Assembly: GCF_021602025.1 (NCBI RefSeq)
Contig: NZ_BQHW01000008.1
Location: 142,089 to 206,088, forward strand
DNA: 64,000 bases
Reading direction: 5' to 3'
DNA from: Pseudomonas ceruminis
GTDB lineage: Bacteria > Pseudomonadota > Gammaproteobacteria > Pseudomonadales > Pseudomonadaceae
Shown: positions 9,406 to 17,916 of the stretch, one piece after another
How the letters are laid out: each line of letters opens with the position of its first letter
Position numbering within the stretch: position 1 is the stretch's first letter
Notes under the pieces: model-generated
What the model was told of the DNA's origin: nothing
The model's database searches: none
Seen by the model: only the letters and a program-made list of their open reading frames with translations
Program-made: the position numbers and the translations under genes

Positions 9406-10602
9406 ATGTCAACTCAGCATCATATTGTCATCGTGGGTGGCGGCGTTGGCGGCACGATGTTGGCCAACCAGCTGGTGCGAAAGCTGTATCCGGAACTGGG
9501 CAGTGGCAAGGTGCGCATCACGTTGCTGTCCGATTCGCCAGACCACTTCTACAAGCCCGCCTTCATGTATGTGGCCTTCGACAGTTTTTTCGAGCAGGAG
9601 CTCAAGCGCCCCGAGCGCTCCTTGCTGCGCCCGGAGATCGACTTCCGCGTAGAGAAGGTGGACCGTTTCGATTTCCCCGGGCAGTGCCTGCACACGGCCT
9701 CCGGCAAACGCGTGAGCTATGACTTCCTGGTCATCGCCACAGGCTGTGTACCCGCGCCGGAGCGCATCGAAGGCTTGCCCGAGGCGGGCGATCACTTCTA
9801 CCAGTATGCTGCCGCTCGGCAACTGGCCCAGCGTCTGACGACCATCAAGCAGGGGCGCATCTTCATCACGGTGTCTTTCCCGCAAACCCCCAACGTACCG
9901 CACCAATGTGGCATCGCCCCGGTGGAAACCACGCTGATGCTGGATGATTTGCTGCGCCGCCGTGGGGTGCGCGACAAGGTCGAGATCATCTATACGTACC
10001 CCACCACGGCGCAACTGCTGCGCAACTGCCTGTTTCTGCAGCGGCCGACGGGTGAGGTGCTGCCGACGATTTTCAGCCAACGCGCAATCCAGCACCAGCG
10101 GGGGTTCACCCTTGACCGGGTCGACCCGGATGCACGGGTGGCCTATTCAAAAGAAGGCCAGGCGCAGCCGTTCGACATTCTCATGGCCACACCGCCCATC
10201 CGTGCGGTGGATGCCGTGCTGGCCAGTGGCGTATCGCAGTCGGCCAATGATGAAGGCTGGCTGCCGACCAATCATGAGACCTTGCAGGTGTATGGCCTGG
10301 AGCGGGTCTATGTCATCGGCGATACCGTCGACCTGCCGGTGAGTAAGGCGGGGGGCAGTTGCCATAACCAGGCACCGGTGATCGCCAACAACATCGCGGG
10401 TGAGATTCGCCTTGGCGCCCCTTGCGCCGTCTACGACGGCAAGGTTCAGGCCGTGGCGCAGATGGGCCTGGATGCGGGCATGCCGCTGACTTACGACTAC
10501 ACCCGCGATGTATTGCCAACGCCGCCGACCAAACTGGGTGGCCTGCTGCGCAATGGTTTCAACCGCGGTTTGTACTGGGCCGTGGCCCGAGGAATGTTGT
10601 GA
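9406..10602 (+). CDS. Sulfide:quinone oxidoreductase-like flavoprotein
   Basis: This 398-residue FAD protein opens with the dinucleotide-binding motif IVIVGGGVGGTMLANQL. The second Rossmann half includes LVIATGCVPAPERIEGLPEA, and VYVIGDTVDLPVSKAGGSCHNQAP binds the flavin near the C terminus. The layout matches sulfide:quinone oxidoreductases and type II NADH dehydrogenase relatives. AGGAGG precedes the ATG at 9406. The next gene, a DUF1641-like protein, is a usual partner of this family. Whether sulfide is the true substrate is not shown. Confidence 0.8.
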   Translation: MSTQHHIVIVGGGVGGTMLANQLVRKLYPELGSGKVRITLLSDSPDHFYKPAFMYVAFDSFFEQELKRPERSLLRPEIDFRVEKVDRFDFPGQCLHTASGKRVSYDFLVIATGCVPAPERIEGLPEAGDHFYQYAAARQLAQRLTTIKQGRIFITVSFPQTPNVPHQCGIAPVETTLMLDDLLRRRGVRDKVEIIYTYPTTAQLLRNCLFLQRPTGEVLPTIFSQRAIQHQRGFTLDRVDPDARVAYSKEGQAQPFDILMATPPIRAVDAVLASGVSQSANDEGWLPTNHETLQVYGLERVYVIGDTVDLPVSKAGGSCHNQAPVIANNIAGEIRLGAPCAVYDGKVQAVAQMGLDAGMPLTYDYTRDVLPTPPTKLGGLLRNGFNRGLYWAVARGML

Positions 10603-10620
10603 GCGATGGAGAGCAATGCC

Positions 10621-10986
10621 ATGAATACCGTTGAAACGAACCCAGCCTCGGTCGGCAATCCGGGGCTGCAAGCCCTGCTGGACAAGCTGCAGCCGCTGCT
10701 TGATGGCGGCCGGCTGAACAATATCGTTGATGTGTTATCGCTAGGGGCAGACCTAGTGGACATGGTCGATGCTGCGCTGGTGGAAAAGCTCGCGGTGCAG
10801 TTCGAGGAGTTCACGGCGCTCAATTGGGTGGTCGGCAATGCCGTGCGAAGCGCCAAGCGCCAGGGCGAGCAAGACGCGTCCGCGCTCGGCACGCTGGCCT
10901 TGCTTCGCTTGCTGCAAGACCCCGATACCCGCCGAGGGTTGACGTTGGTGCTGCGCACGCTGCAGGCGATCGGGCGCCAGTGCTGA
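10621..10986 (+). CDS. DUF1641-like partner of the flavoprotein
   Basis: This 121-residue helical protein ends with DPDTRRGLTLVLRTLQAIG, the characteristic DUF1641 C terminus. It starts 18 bases after the flavoprotein stop, so the two form an operon. In other bacteria DUF1641 genes follow SQR or formate-dehydrogenase-like genes, suggesting a subunit or assembly role. GGAG precedes the ATG at 10621; the ATG at 10606 is the alternative. Confidence 0.7.
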   Translation: MNTVETNPASVGNPGLQALLDKLQPLLDGGRLNNIVDVLSLGADLVDMVDAALVEKLAVQFEEFTALNWVVGNAVRSAKRQGEQDASALGTLALLRLLQDPDTRRGLTLVLRTLQAIGRQC

Positions 10987-11037
10987 CGCTGGAGGCGCCA
11001 CGGTGCTAGAGTCGCTGTTTTTTGAGTGGGGAAGGGC

Positions 11038-11388
11038 ATGCGCAAGGTATTGTTGGTGTTGGCTGTGGCAGCGCTGGGTGGCTGTGCATCAGCGGCCATG
11101 GACACGGCACGTGGTGGCAAGCCGACCGCTCAACTCGCCTCGCAGAAAGCGCCCGAGCTGGTGGCCCAATGTATCCAGTTCAGTTGGCAGAAAGAGGACG
11201 TGTTCGGCGAGGATGCCAGTGGTTATCTGGAGCCGCGCAAGCAGGGCGGGCTGACTGTCTATACCCGTGAAGCGGAGTCGTTCGTGGATGTCTACCCACA
11301 AGCCGACGGTACGCGGGTGGATTACTACGCGCAGAAGAACGATGGCGTGGCATTGCAGCGCCGGGCGGCGGCAGCGACCTGCCTGTAA
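11038..11388 (+). CDS. Predicted lipoprotein (116 aa)
   Basis: The product begins MRKVLLVLAVAALGGC, a short type II signal peptide with lipidated Cys16, preceded by a purine-rich GGGGAAGGG. The mature domain of about 100 residues is small and soluble, with a second Cys pair (QCIQF and a near-terminal CL). No family is recognised. It is probably outer-membrane anchored and stands alone. Confidence 0.65.
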   Translation: MRKVLLVLAVAALGGCASAAMDTARGGKPTAQLASQKAPELVAQCIQFSWQKEDVFGEDASGYLEPRKQGGLTVYTREAESFVDVYPQADGTRVDYYAQKNDGVALQRRAAAATCL

Positions 11389-11490
11389 CCCAAGCTGCGC
11401 GGGAGGCGCCACCAGGGCAACGGCGCTGGCGGCGCGTGGCAGCAGCGCCACTCGCCTTAGCGCTATGCCCTACAGGCGATCAACGCGGGA

Positions 11491-12258
11491 TCAGGACAGG
11501 TAGCCGCCGTCTACATTGAGCGCGGTGCCGGTGGTGTAGCTGGAGGCCGCGCTGGCCAGGTACAACACGGCGCCGGCCATCTCCTTCGGGTCGGCTACGC
11601 GCTTAAGTGGGATCTGCTGCAGCGCGGCATTGAGGATGGTGTCGTTTTTTACCAGCGCCGAGGCGAACCTGGTGTCGGTCAGGCCTGGCAGCAGGGCGTT
11701 GCAGCGGATGCCGAACTGCGCGCATTCCTTGGCGAAGACCTTGGTCATGTTGACTACCGCTGCCTTGGTCATCGAGTAGATGCCCTGGAAGTGGCCCGGC
11801 GATACGGCATTGATCGACGCCACATTGATAATGCTGCCAGCGCCGTTTTCGCGCATCAGCTTGCCGGCCTCCACTGACATGAAGAAGTAGCCGCGGATAT
11901 TGACATCGACGGTCTTCTGGAATGCGCTCACATCGGTGTCCAGCACGTTGCAGAACTGAGGGTTGGTCGCGGCATTGTTGACCAGGATATCCAGACGCCC
12001 GAACTGTTCGCGGATGCTGGTGAACACCTGCTGGATCTGCTCCAGCTCGCCAATGTGGCAGGCCACCGCGGTGGCTTTGCCGCCAGCGGCGACGATCGCA
12101 TCGGCGACCGGCTGGCAGCCATCGAGTTTACGGCTGGAGACGATCACATGGGCACCCTGCTGGGCCAGCAGGTGGGCGATGGCCTCGCCGATGCCACGGC
12201 TGGCGCCGGAGACGAAAGCGATCTTGCCGTCGAGGTCGAACAGGTGGGTCTTGGACAT
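11491..12258 (-). CDS. Short-chain dehydrogenase/reductase
   Basis: The 255-residue protein has the classical SDR pattern: VSGASRGIGEAI (cofactor loop, about 16-27), LVNNAATNP, catalytic Ser in NVASINAVSPG, and YSMTKAA with the catalytic Tyr and Lys. ALNVDGGYLS closes the fold. It reduces or oxidises an unknown carbonyl or alcohol with NAD(P). It lies 23 bases after the APH-like gene on the same strand, as in fatty-acid or CoA-linked catabolic clusters. AAGGAAA precedes the ATG. Confidence 0.85.
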   Translation of the reverse strand: MSKTHLFDLDGKIAFVSGASRGIGEAIAHLLAQQGAHVIVSSRKLDGCQPVADAIVAAGGKATAVACHIGELEQIQQVFTSIREQFGRLDILVNNAATNPQFCNVLDTDVSAFQKTVDVNIRGYFFMSVEAGKLMRENGAGSIINVASINAVSPGHFQGIYSMTKAAVVNMTKVFAKECAQFGIRCNALLPGLTDTRFASALVKNDTILNAALQQIPLKRVADPKEMAGAVLYLASAASSYTTGTALNVDGGYLS

Positions 12259-12281
12259 GCTGTTTTCCTTGTTGTCGGTCG

Positions 12282-13349
12282 TCAGAGCGTGGACTTGGCG
12301 ATCACTTGCAAGCTCATGTGCTCCAGCAGCCGGTTCATGTGGATGAACTGGGCGAAGCGCTTGTCCTGGGTCTGCTTGTGGTAGAAGCGGTAGTAGATCT
12401 GCTGGACGATCCCGGCCAACCGGAACAGGCCATAGCAGTAGTAGTAATCGAAATTGTCGAGGCTGATGCCGGCGCGCTCGGCATAGTAGTCGACGAATTG
12501 GCGGCGGGTGAGCATGCCGGGGGCGTTGCTGGGTTGGCGACGCATGAGTTGCACCGGTGCCGGGTCACTCGCCTCGATCCAGTAGGCCAGGCTATTACCC
12601 AGGTCCATCAGCGGGTCACCGAGGGTGGCCATTTCCCAGTCGAGCACGCCAATGATGCGCATAGGGTTGTCGGCATCGAGGATGACGTTGTCGAAGCGGT
12701 AGTCGTTGTGCACGATGCCGGGGCGCGGATGGTCGCTGGGCATTTTCTCGCGCAGCCAGGCAATCACCTGCTCCCAGCGCGGTGCGTCAGGGGTCAGAGC
12801 CTTTTCGTAGCGGCTGGTCCAGCCTTCGATCTGGCGTTGCACATAGCCTTCGGGCTTACCCAGGTCGGCCAGGCCGCAGGCGTTGTAGTCGACCTGGTGC
12901 AGGTCTACCAAGCGGTCGATGAAGCTCTTGCACAAGGCTTCGGTGCGGGTGGCATCCAGGTTCAGCTCGGCGGGGATGTCCGAACGCAGGATAATGCCCT
13001 TGACCCGTTCCATCACGTAGAACTCGCCGCCGATCAGCGACTCGTCGGTGCAATGCACATAGGCCTTGGGGCAGAACGGGAAACCGTTGTTGAGCTGGTT
13101 GAGAATTCGAAACTCGCGGCCCATGTCATGGGCCGACTTGGCTTTCTGGCCGAACGGCGGGCGACGCAGCACGAACTCACGCCCGGGATAAACGACCAGG
13201 TAGGTAAGGTTGGACGCGCCGCCGGGGAACTGGCTGATGCGTGGCGTGCCTTCGAGGCCCGCGATGTTGGCCTTCAGAAAAGGGTCGATGACGGCCGCGT
13301 CGAGTTCTTCGCCGGGGCGTACCTGGGTGGACTGGTCGGTGAGCGTCAT
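12282..13349 (-). CDS. APH-fold phosphotransferase (ACAD10-type)
   Basis: This 355-residue protein has the aminoglycoside-phosphotransferase kinase fold. IVHNDYRFDNVILD carries the catalytic Asp and metal-binding Asn, and IGVLDWEMATLGDPLMDLG carries the second metal ligand. Its closest known class is the ACAD10/ACAD11 kinase domain, which phosphorylates 4-hydroxy fatty acyl chains for beta-oxidation. The adjacent SDR gene and the SCP2 gene nearby fit lipid metabolism rather than antibiotic resistance. AAGGAAA precedes the ATG. Confidence 0.82.
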   Translation of the reverse strand: MTLTDQSTQVRPGEELDAAVIDPFLKANIAGLEGTPRISQFPGGASNLTYLVVYPGREFVLRRPPFGQKAKSAHDMGREFRILNQLNNGFPFCPKAYVHCTDESLIGGEFYVMERVKGIILRSDIPAELNLDATRTEALCKSFIDRLVDLHQVDYNACGLADLGKPEGYVQRQIEGWTSRYEKALTPDAPRWEQVIAWLREKMPSDHPRPGIVHNDYRFDNVILDADNPMRIIGVLDWEMATLGDPLMDLGNSLAYWIEASDPAPVQLMRRQPSNAPGMLTRRQFVDYYAERAGISLDNFDYYYCYGLFRLAGIVQQIYYRFYHKQTQDKRFAQFIHMNRLLEHMSLQVIAKSTL

Positions 13350-13504
13350 GCGTTTTCCTTATTATCGAGCGCAAGGACTATTGGCTAATCTAATGGCACG
13401 AGCGGTTTGGAACAAGCGTGCCAGCTGTCAAATAGGTATGGGTGTTGCCGGTCGATCAATCGCTTTGATCGGGCGGCGGCATACCATGCAAGCGCGCCAG
13501 GCAA

Positions 13505-13537
13505 AAAAAAACCGAAGCCGGTCAGGCTTCGGTTTTT
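13505..13537. terminator. Strong bidirectional terminator
   Basis: CCGAAGCC (13512-13519) pairs with GGCTTCGG (13525-13532) around a 5-base loop. A-runs on the left and T-runs on the right make it active in both directions. It closes the histidine phosphatase-SCP2 transcript before the APH-like gene. Confidence 0.8.
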
Positions 13538-13560
13538 AAGGCGCTCGGTGTGCGCATCCC

Positions 13561-13878
13561 TCAGGAAGGGAACAGCTCGCTGAGTTTCATCGACAGCATC
13601 ATGTCGCCTTCGACGCGCAGCTTGCCGCCCATGAAAGCCTGCATGCCGTCGGTTTCACCGCTGACAATGCCCTTGAGGGTTTCGCTGTCCATTACCAGGG
13701 TGCAGTTGGCATCCGGGTTCTCGCCTTCCTGCAGGTTGCAGGTGCCATCCTTGACGATCAGCGCGTAGTGTTTGTCTTCGTCGGTGATGTTGAAGCCGAA
13801 CACCAGGTCCAGGCCTTCGGCTGCAGACGGGTTGAACTTCTCTTGCATCTTTTTCACGGCATCAGCTACGGAGGTCAT
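13561..13878 (-). CDS. SCP2 sterol-binding-domain protein
   Basis: The 105-residue product is a single SCP2 domain with alternating amphipathic strands and helices and the C-terminal MQAFMGGKLRVEGDMMLSMKL. Such domains bind acyl chains or other lipids in a hydrophobic tunnel. It is the full length of bacterial stand-alone SCP2 proteins. AAGGAAT precedes the ATG. It is cotranscribed with the histidine phosphatase and ends at a strong terminator. Confidence 0.85.
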   Translation of the reverse strand: MTSVADAVKKMQEKFNPSAAEGLDLVFGFNITDEDKHYALIVKDGTCNLQEGENPDANCTLVMDSETLKGIVSGETDGMQAFMGGKLRVEGDMMLSMKLSELFPS

Positions 13879-13934
13879 GGCGCATTCCTTATAGAGTGAT
13901 ATTCACGTCCCCGCAGGGACACAACAGGCCGGAG

Positions 13935-14645
13935 TCATCGATAGGTGATGAGCTCCGGCACCTTCAACAGCTGCACATGGGCTTGGCTGTTGAAGGAAGC
14001 CAGTGCCACGTCGCGGCCGCGGAACTTCAGCTGGCTGAGCGACGTGTTGATGATCTGCCAGTTCAGCGCGAAGGCTTGGCTGGGGGTAATACCGGTAACC
14101 AGGTGAAGCAGGGCGGCGATGGTGCCGCCGGAGGTGAACACGGCAATGTTGTCGCCACTGCCGGCATTCTCCAGCAACCGCTGCAGGCCAGTTTGCACGC
14201 GGGCCGTGAACGCTTGCCAGGTTTCCAGGCCGTCGTCGGCATGGTCGCAGTCGTACCAGCGTTGCACCATCAGGGCGAACAGGCGCTGGAACTCGCTGCG
14301 GTGCTGGGCACCGTTACGCAGGATATGCCGGGCGTTCGGCTCATCGGCCAACAACCCAGGCAGCAGCGCCCGGATCACACCATCGGCATCGAACTCATTG
14401 AATGCCGGGTCGGTGTCGATGAGGGGGACGGCGCAGCCGCCAGCGTGCAATGCTTGCAGCGCAAGCCGGGCGGTGTCTTGCTGGCGGCGCAGGTCACCCG
14501 CCACGCAACGGTCCAGGCGCACGCCAAGCTGGGCCAGGTGTTCGCCCAGTGCCTGGCTTTGCCGAACGCCTACCGGCGACAGAACGTCATAGTCGTCGGC
14601 ACCAAAAGAGGCTTGGCCATGTCGGATCAGGTAGAGGTTGCCCAC
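13935..14645 (-). CDS. Histidine phosphatase family protein
   Basis: The phosphohistidine motif LYLIRHGQASFG comes at the very start if translation begins at the GTG at 14645. That gives 236 residues, normal for the phosphoglycerate-mutase-like family. VFTSGGTIAALLHLV carries the second catalytic region. The frame is open upstream to 14828 but that part is unlike the family. The ribosome site is weak. The substrate is unknown; the SCP2 neighbour suggests lipid or CoA metabolism. Confidence 0.75.
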   Translation of the reverse strand: MGNLYLIRHGQASFGADDYDVLSPVGVRQSQALGEHLAQLGVRLDRCVAGDLRRQQDTARLALQALHAGGCAVPLIDTDPAFNEFDADGVIRALLPGLLADEPNARHILRNGAQHRSEFQRLFALMVQRWYDCDHADDGLETWQAFTARVQTGLQRLLENAGSGDNIAVFTSGGTIAALLHLVTGITPSQAFALNWQIINTSLSQLKFRGRDVALASFNSQAHVQLLKVPELITYR

Positions 14646-14839
14646 AAAGGTATCCGGCTTGAAGGTTGCTGCGAGGTTAGGTTGCGCCACACAGGCTGTC
14701 AACGAAAAAACATACAAGCGTTTGAAAAGGTTGTTTGAACTGTGTTGCCAGCATTTACCGTCGCTGGCAGCGCCTCGGGCGCCCCGGTATGCTTGCATCA
14801 GTTTCGCGCTGTGAAGGCGCTGGTTCATAAGGAGTCAAC

Positions 14840-15859
14840 GTGGAGTTTCTTGCCGAATACGCAAGCTTTCTCGCTAAAACCGCCACCCTGGTCATTGCCA
14901 TTCTGGTGGTGCTGTCTGCTATTGCCGGTTTGCGCGGCAAGGGGCGGCGCAAGGCTGGCGGGCAATTGCAGGTCACCCGTCTGAACGAGTTCTATAAGGA
15001 ATTGCGCGAGCGCCTGGAGTCGGGCCTGCTCGACAAGGCCCAGCTCAAGGCCCTGCGCAAGCAGCAGGCCAAGACGGAAAAACAACAGAAGAAGGGCAAG
15101 GCTGAAGAGAAGGGCCGGGTGTTCGTGCTCGACTTCGATGGCGACATCAAGGCCTCTGCCACCGAAAGCCTGCGCAACGAGATCACCGCGCTGCTCACCC
15201 TCGCTACCCCGCGTGACGAAGTGGTACTGCGCCTGGAAAGCGGTGGAGGCCTGGTGCACAGCTACGGCCTGGCGGCCTCGCAGTTGGCGCGGATCCGCCA
15301 GGCAGGCATCCCGCTGACGGTGTGCATTGACAAAGTGGCCGCCAGTGGCGGTTACATGATGGCTTGTATTGGCGAGAAGATCGTCAGCGCACCTTTTGCG
15401 GTACTGGGTTCGATCGGCGTGGTGGCGCAATTGCCCAACGTCAACCGCCTGCTGAAGAAGCACGACATCGATTTCGAGGTTCTGACCGCCGGCGAGTACA
15501 AGCGCACCTTGACGGTCTTTGGCGAAAACACCGAGAAGGGCCGGGAGAAGTTTCAGGAAGACCTGGACATCACTCACCAGTTGTTCAAGGACTTCGTTGC
15601 CCGCTACCGCCCGCAGTTGCACATCGACGAAGTGGCCACCGGCGAGGTCTGGCTGGGCGTAGCCGCGCTGAACCGCAAGCTGGTGGACGAACTGCAGACC
15701 AGCGACGAGTATCTCAGCGACCGCGCACGTCACGCCAACCTGTTCCACCTGCACTACGCCGAGCGCAAGAGTTTGCAGGAACGCATCGGCATGGCTGCCA
15801 GCGGCACCGTGGAGAACGCCGTGGTAGGGTTGTGGAGCAAACTCGGCCGCTTGCGCTAA
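14840..15859 (+). CDS. sohB: SohB-type inner-membrane serine protease
   Basis: This 339-residue S49 (signal peptide peptidase A family) protease has one N-terminal membrane helix and a basic charged linker (about 40-95), then the protease domain. CIDKVAASGGYMMAC carries the catalytic Ser, and LTAGEYKRTLTVFGENT the catalytic Lys. The start is a GTG with AAGGAG six bases upstream. SohB is a periplasm-facing protease of the inner membrane. A hairpin follows the stop. Confidence 0.9.
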   Translation: MEFLAEYASFLAKTATLVIAILVVLSAIAGLRGKGRRKAGGQLQVTRLNEFYKELRERLESGLLDKAQLKALRKQQAKTEKQQKKGKAEEKGRVFVLDFDGDIKASATESLRNEITALLTLATPRDEVVLRLESGGGLVHSYGLAASQLARIRQAGIPLTVCIDKVAASGGYMMACIGEKIVSAPFAVLGSIGVVAQLPNVNRLLKKHDIDFEVLTAGEYKRTLTVFGENTEKGREKFQEDLDITHQLFKDFVARYRPQLHIDEVATGEVWLGVAALNRKLVDELQTSDEYLSDRARHANLFHLHYAERKSLQERIGMAASGTVENAVVGLWSKLGRLR

Positions 15860-15866
15860 GACCTTG

Positions 15867-15899
15867 AACCCCTTGAATATTTTTTATGTTCAGGGGGTT
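15867..15899 (+). terminator. Hairpin after sohB
   Basis: AACCCCTTGAA (15867-15877) pairs with TTCAGGGGGTT (15889-15899) with one wobble. It is 8 bases after the sohB stop and has T-rich loop sequence but no distal T-run. Confidence 0.5.
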
Positions 15900-16013
15900 G
15901 CAAGGTGCGAGGAATGCAGACATAATGGCGCCCATCGAAACGCAGCAAACCTTGAAAAAGGTGCGGTGTTTCAAGGAGATAGCAAAGCGCAAGCGGCTAG
16001 ATCCAAACTTTGA

Positions 16014-16087
16014 GGCCGAGTAGCAAAGTGGTTATGCTCCGGATTGCAAATCCGTCTACGCCGGTTCGATTCCGACCTCGGCCTCCA
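16014..16087 (+). tRNA. tRNA-Cys (GCA)
   Basis: Acceptor arms GGCCGAG (16014-16020) and CTCGGCC (16077-16083) pair fully. A discriminator T and an encoded CCA end the gene at 16087. The anticodon loop TTGCAAA holds GCA at 16046-16048, and the T loop is TTCGATT. The length is 74 bases. The phage integrase gene starts 140 bases downstream, so the 3' part of this gene is very likely the attachment core. Confidence 0.95.
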
Positions 16088-16090
16088 CCA
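16040..16090. other. Probable attL in the 3' half of tRNA-Cys
   Basis: A tyrosine integrase lies directly beyond the 3' end of an intact tRNA, the usual arrangement of a prophage left end. The exact crossover cannot be fixed because no second copy of the tRNA 3' end is in the window; attR must lie to the right of base 64,000. Confidence 0.5.
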
Positions 16091-16096
16091 TTCGAA

Positions 16097-16130
16097 AGCC
16101 CCGCAGCCATTGAGGTTGCGGGGCTTTTTT
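16097..16130 (+). terminator. Terminator downstream of tRNA-Cys
   Basis: AGCCCCGCA and TGCGGGGCT form a 9-bp perfect stem, extended by three further pairs, with a run of six T. It ends the tRNA transcript. Confidence 0.85.
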
Positions 16131-16226
16131 CATGCCTGCGGATTTTGCTGGCCCCACCCATTTGGGACAATCCTGGGACACTCGAAGAAATTGCATGTCC
16201 CACGGGTCCCCGGCAAAATCCGGTGC

Positions 16227-17204
16227 ATGGCCACTATCGAGCAGCGCCCCAACGGGGCATGGCGGACCAAGATCCGCCGAAAAGGATATCCGACTCTCTC
16301 CGCGACCTTTGACACCAAGGCCGAGGCCCAGCGCTGGGCGGCCGAGATCGAAGGCGACATGTCGCGCGCCAGGTTCGTCGACATGCGCGAGGCGGAGAGC
16401 ACAACCTTGGAAGAGGCCCTTGACCGCTACTCCCGTGAGGTGACTTCGGCCAAGAAGGGCGCCAAGCAGGAGATGACCCGCATCGCCAAGTGGAAGAAGC
16501 ACAAGCTGGCGAAGAAGGGCCTGGCCGCGATCCGGTCAAGCGATATGGCTGCATATAGGGATGATGAGCTCAAGGAAGGGAAGTCCACCGCGACGGTCAA
16601 GCTCGACCTGGCGGTGATCAGCCACCTTTATACAGTGGCCATCAAGGACTGGGGTATTGAGGGGCTGAGCAACCCGGTGGCTCGGCTGAGGATGCCGAAG
16701 GGGGCGAAGTCCCGCGATCGGCGGCCGACTGCTCAGGAGCTGAAGGATGTGATCAAGGCAGCAGGCGATATCCACCCTGAGATGCCGGCGATCATCGGTA
16801 TTGCAGTAGAGACGGCGATGCGCCGCAGCGAACTGCTGACGCTCCGTCGCGAGAACGTCAAAGCAAAGCACGTGATTCTGGAAGACACCAAGAACGGTAC
16901 CCGCCGACTGGTCCCGCTGTCTGTCCGTGCGCGCAACCTGCTTGAGTCGCTGCCGGCGCGCCTGGATGGCAAAGTCTTTTCCCTGGTCCCGCACTCGGTG
17001 AGCCAGTATTTCACCCGAGCCTGCCGGGCGGCCAACGTTGAAGACCTGCACTTCCACGACCTTCGCCATGAAGGTACGTCGAGGCTCTTTGAAAAAGGGC
17101 TGTCCATGATGGAGGTCAGCACGATCACGGGGCACAAGTCCTTGAGCATGCTCAAGCGCTATACGCATCTGTGCCCCGATACCCTGGCTGACAAGCTCGG
17201 TTAA
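16227..17204 (+). CDS. int: Tyrosine-type phage integrase
   Basis: The 325-residue protein has an N-terminal arm-binding domain (MATIEQRPNGAWRTKIRRKG), a SAM-like core-binding domain (about 60-150) and the catalytic domain. AMRRSELLTL carries the first Arg, DLHFHDLRHEGTSR the His-x-x-Arg, ITGHKSLSM the second His, and KRYTHL the nucleophilic Tyr. It faces away from tRNA-Cys, consistent with integration there. The ATG at 16227 was chosen because residues before it are not integrase-like; the ribosome site is weak. Confidence 0.93.
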   Translation: MATIEQRPNGAWRTKIRRKGYPTLSATFDTKAEAQRWAAEIEGDMSRARFVDMREAESTTLEEALDRYSREVTSAKKGAKQEMTRIAKWKKHKLAKKGLAAIRSSDMAAYRDDELKEGKSTATVKLDLAVISHLYTVAIKDWGIEGLSNPVARLRMPKGAKSRDRRPTAQELKDVIKAAGDIHPEMPAIIGIAVETAMRRSELLTLRRENVKAKHVILEDTKNGTRRLVPLSVRARNLLESLPARLDGKVFSLVPHSVSQYFTRACRAANVEDLHFHDLRHEGTSRLFEKGLSMMEVSTITGHKSLSMLKRYTHLCPDTLADKLG

Positions 17205-17446
17205 CGCACGCTGGCGAGCGTCGGCGGCGCCTGGCGCTTCCGACCGGGCCGTGCCGGCGTGTGTAGCCCACTCTCGCACTCCTGCAAAAACTGACGCACC
17301 GTGCTGACCCGCCAGCAGATCCGGCTGCCCTGTTTGAAGAACGGCGGCAGCCAGGATGCCCCGGCCTGCCGGGCGCTGCGGATGGCGGATTCGGACCGGC
17401 CGAGGAGCTTGGCCAGTTCGGGGATGTGGATGATTTCTGGTTCCAT
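17201..17446 (-). CDS. Excisionase/AlpA-like DNA-binding protein
   Basis: This 81-residue basic protein contains IIHIPELAKLLGRSESAIRSAR, a winged or MerR-like helix-turn-helix as in AlpA and phage Xis proteins. Its 3' end overlaps the integrase end tail to tail. It is the last gene of the leftward early operon, the position expected for an excisionase. GGAG lies six bases before the ATG at 17446. Function is inferred from fold and place. Confidence 0.65.
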   Translation of the reverse strand: MEPEIIHIPELAKLLGRSESAIRSARQAGASWLPPFFKQGSRICWRVSTVRQFLQECESGLHTPARPGRKRQAPPTLASVR

Positions 17447-17473
17447 GTAGGGCTCCTGCCGCACGCGGCGGCA

Positions 17474-17716
17474 TCAGTAGGATGCGACTATCTTTTTTCG
17501 CTGCTCGTGCAGCTCGTTCTCTCTGGACAGCTGCGCCTCACGGTCAGCGAGCCACTTCCTGGCTTTGGCTTGCGCTGCCTTGGCGCTGGTGAACAGCTTC
17601 GGCCTCGGGTGCTTCACGCCTTTGCTGTCCACGCAGAACAGGCCTTTGCGCACGATGGTGACCTCCCTGACGGCGAAGTCCTCGCCCAGGGTGTAGGCCT
17701 TGAATGGGGTGGTCAT
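17474..17716 (-). CDS. Hypothetical phage protein (80 aa)
   Basis: A small basic protein with a short beta-rich half followed by a charged helix (FTSAKAAQAKARKWLADREA). GAGGA precedes the ATG. It lies in the leftward early operon next to the presumed excisionase. No family is recognised. Confidence 0.6.
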   Translation of the reverse strand: MTTPFKAYTLGEDFAVREVTIVRKGLFCVDSKGVKHPRPKLFTSAKAAQAKARKWLADREAQLSRENELHEQRKKIVASY

Positions 17717-17725
17717 GTGTGGTCC

Positions 17726-17902
17726 TCAGGCCAAGAAGTGGTGCCCGACCTTCGCCGCGCGTGCGGCTTCCTCGGTGCGGAACATGAGCCGGGTAGTGCT
17801 AGTGCTGCCCCAGGCGTTGTATTCGACGTCGACCCACCAGGCGCCGAACTTGCGGTACGGCTCGCCGAGGATCTTCGTGACGTAGCAGTCGATCAGGTTC
17901 AT
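17726..17902 (-). CDS. Hypothetical phage protein (58 aa)
   Basis: The frame encodes MNLIDCYVTKILGEPYRKFG and continues with a Trp-rich strand and EEAARAAKVGHHFLA. CAGGAG precedes the ATG. The end, with a beta-strand pair and an EEAARAA helix, resembles the protein at 17474-17716 (TSAKAAQAKA), so the two may share a fold. No function is known. Confidence 0.55.
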   Translation of the reverse strand: MNLIDCYVTKILGEPYRKFGAWWVDVEYNAWGSTSTTRLMFRTEEAARAAKVGHHFLA

Positions 17903-17916
17903 GGATGGCTCCTGGC

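Noticed and set aside
12306-13388. 360-codon rightward frame opposite the APH-like gene
   Set aside because: Val/Gln-rich antisense shadow; the APH-like gene has all catalytic motifs.
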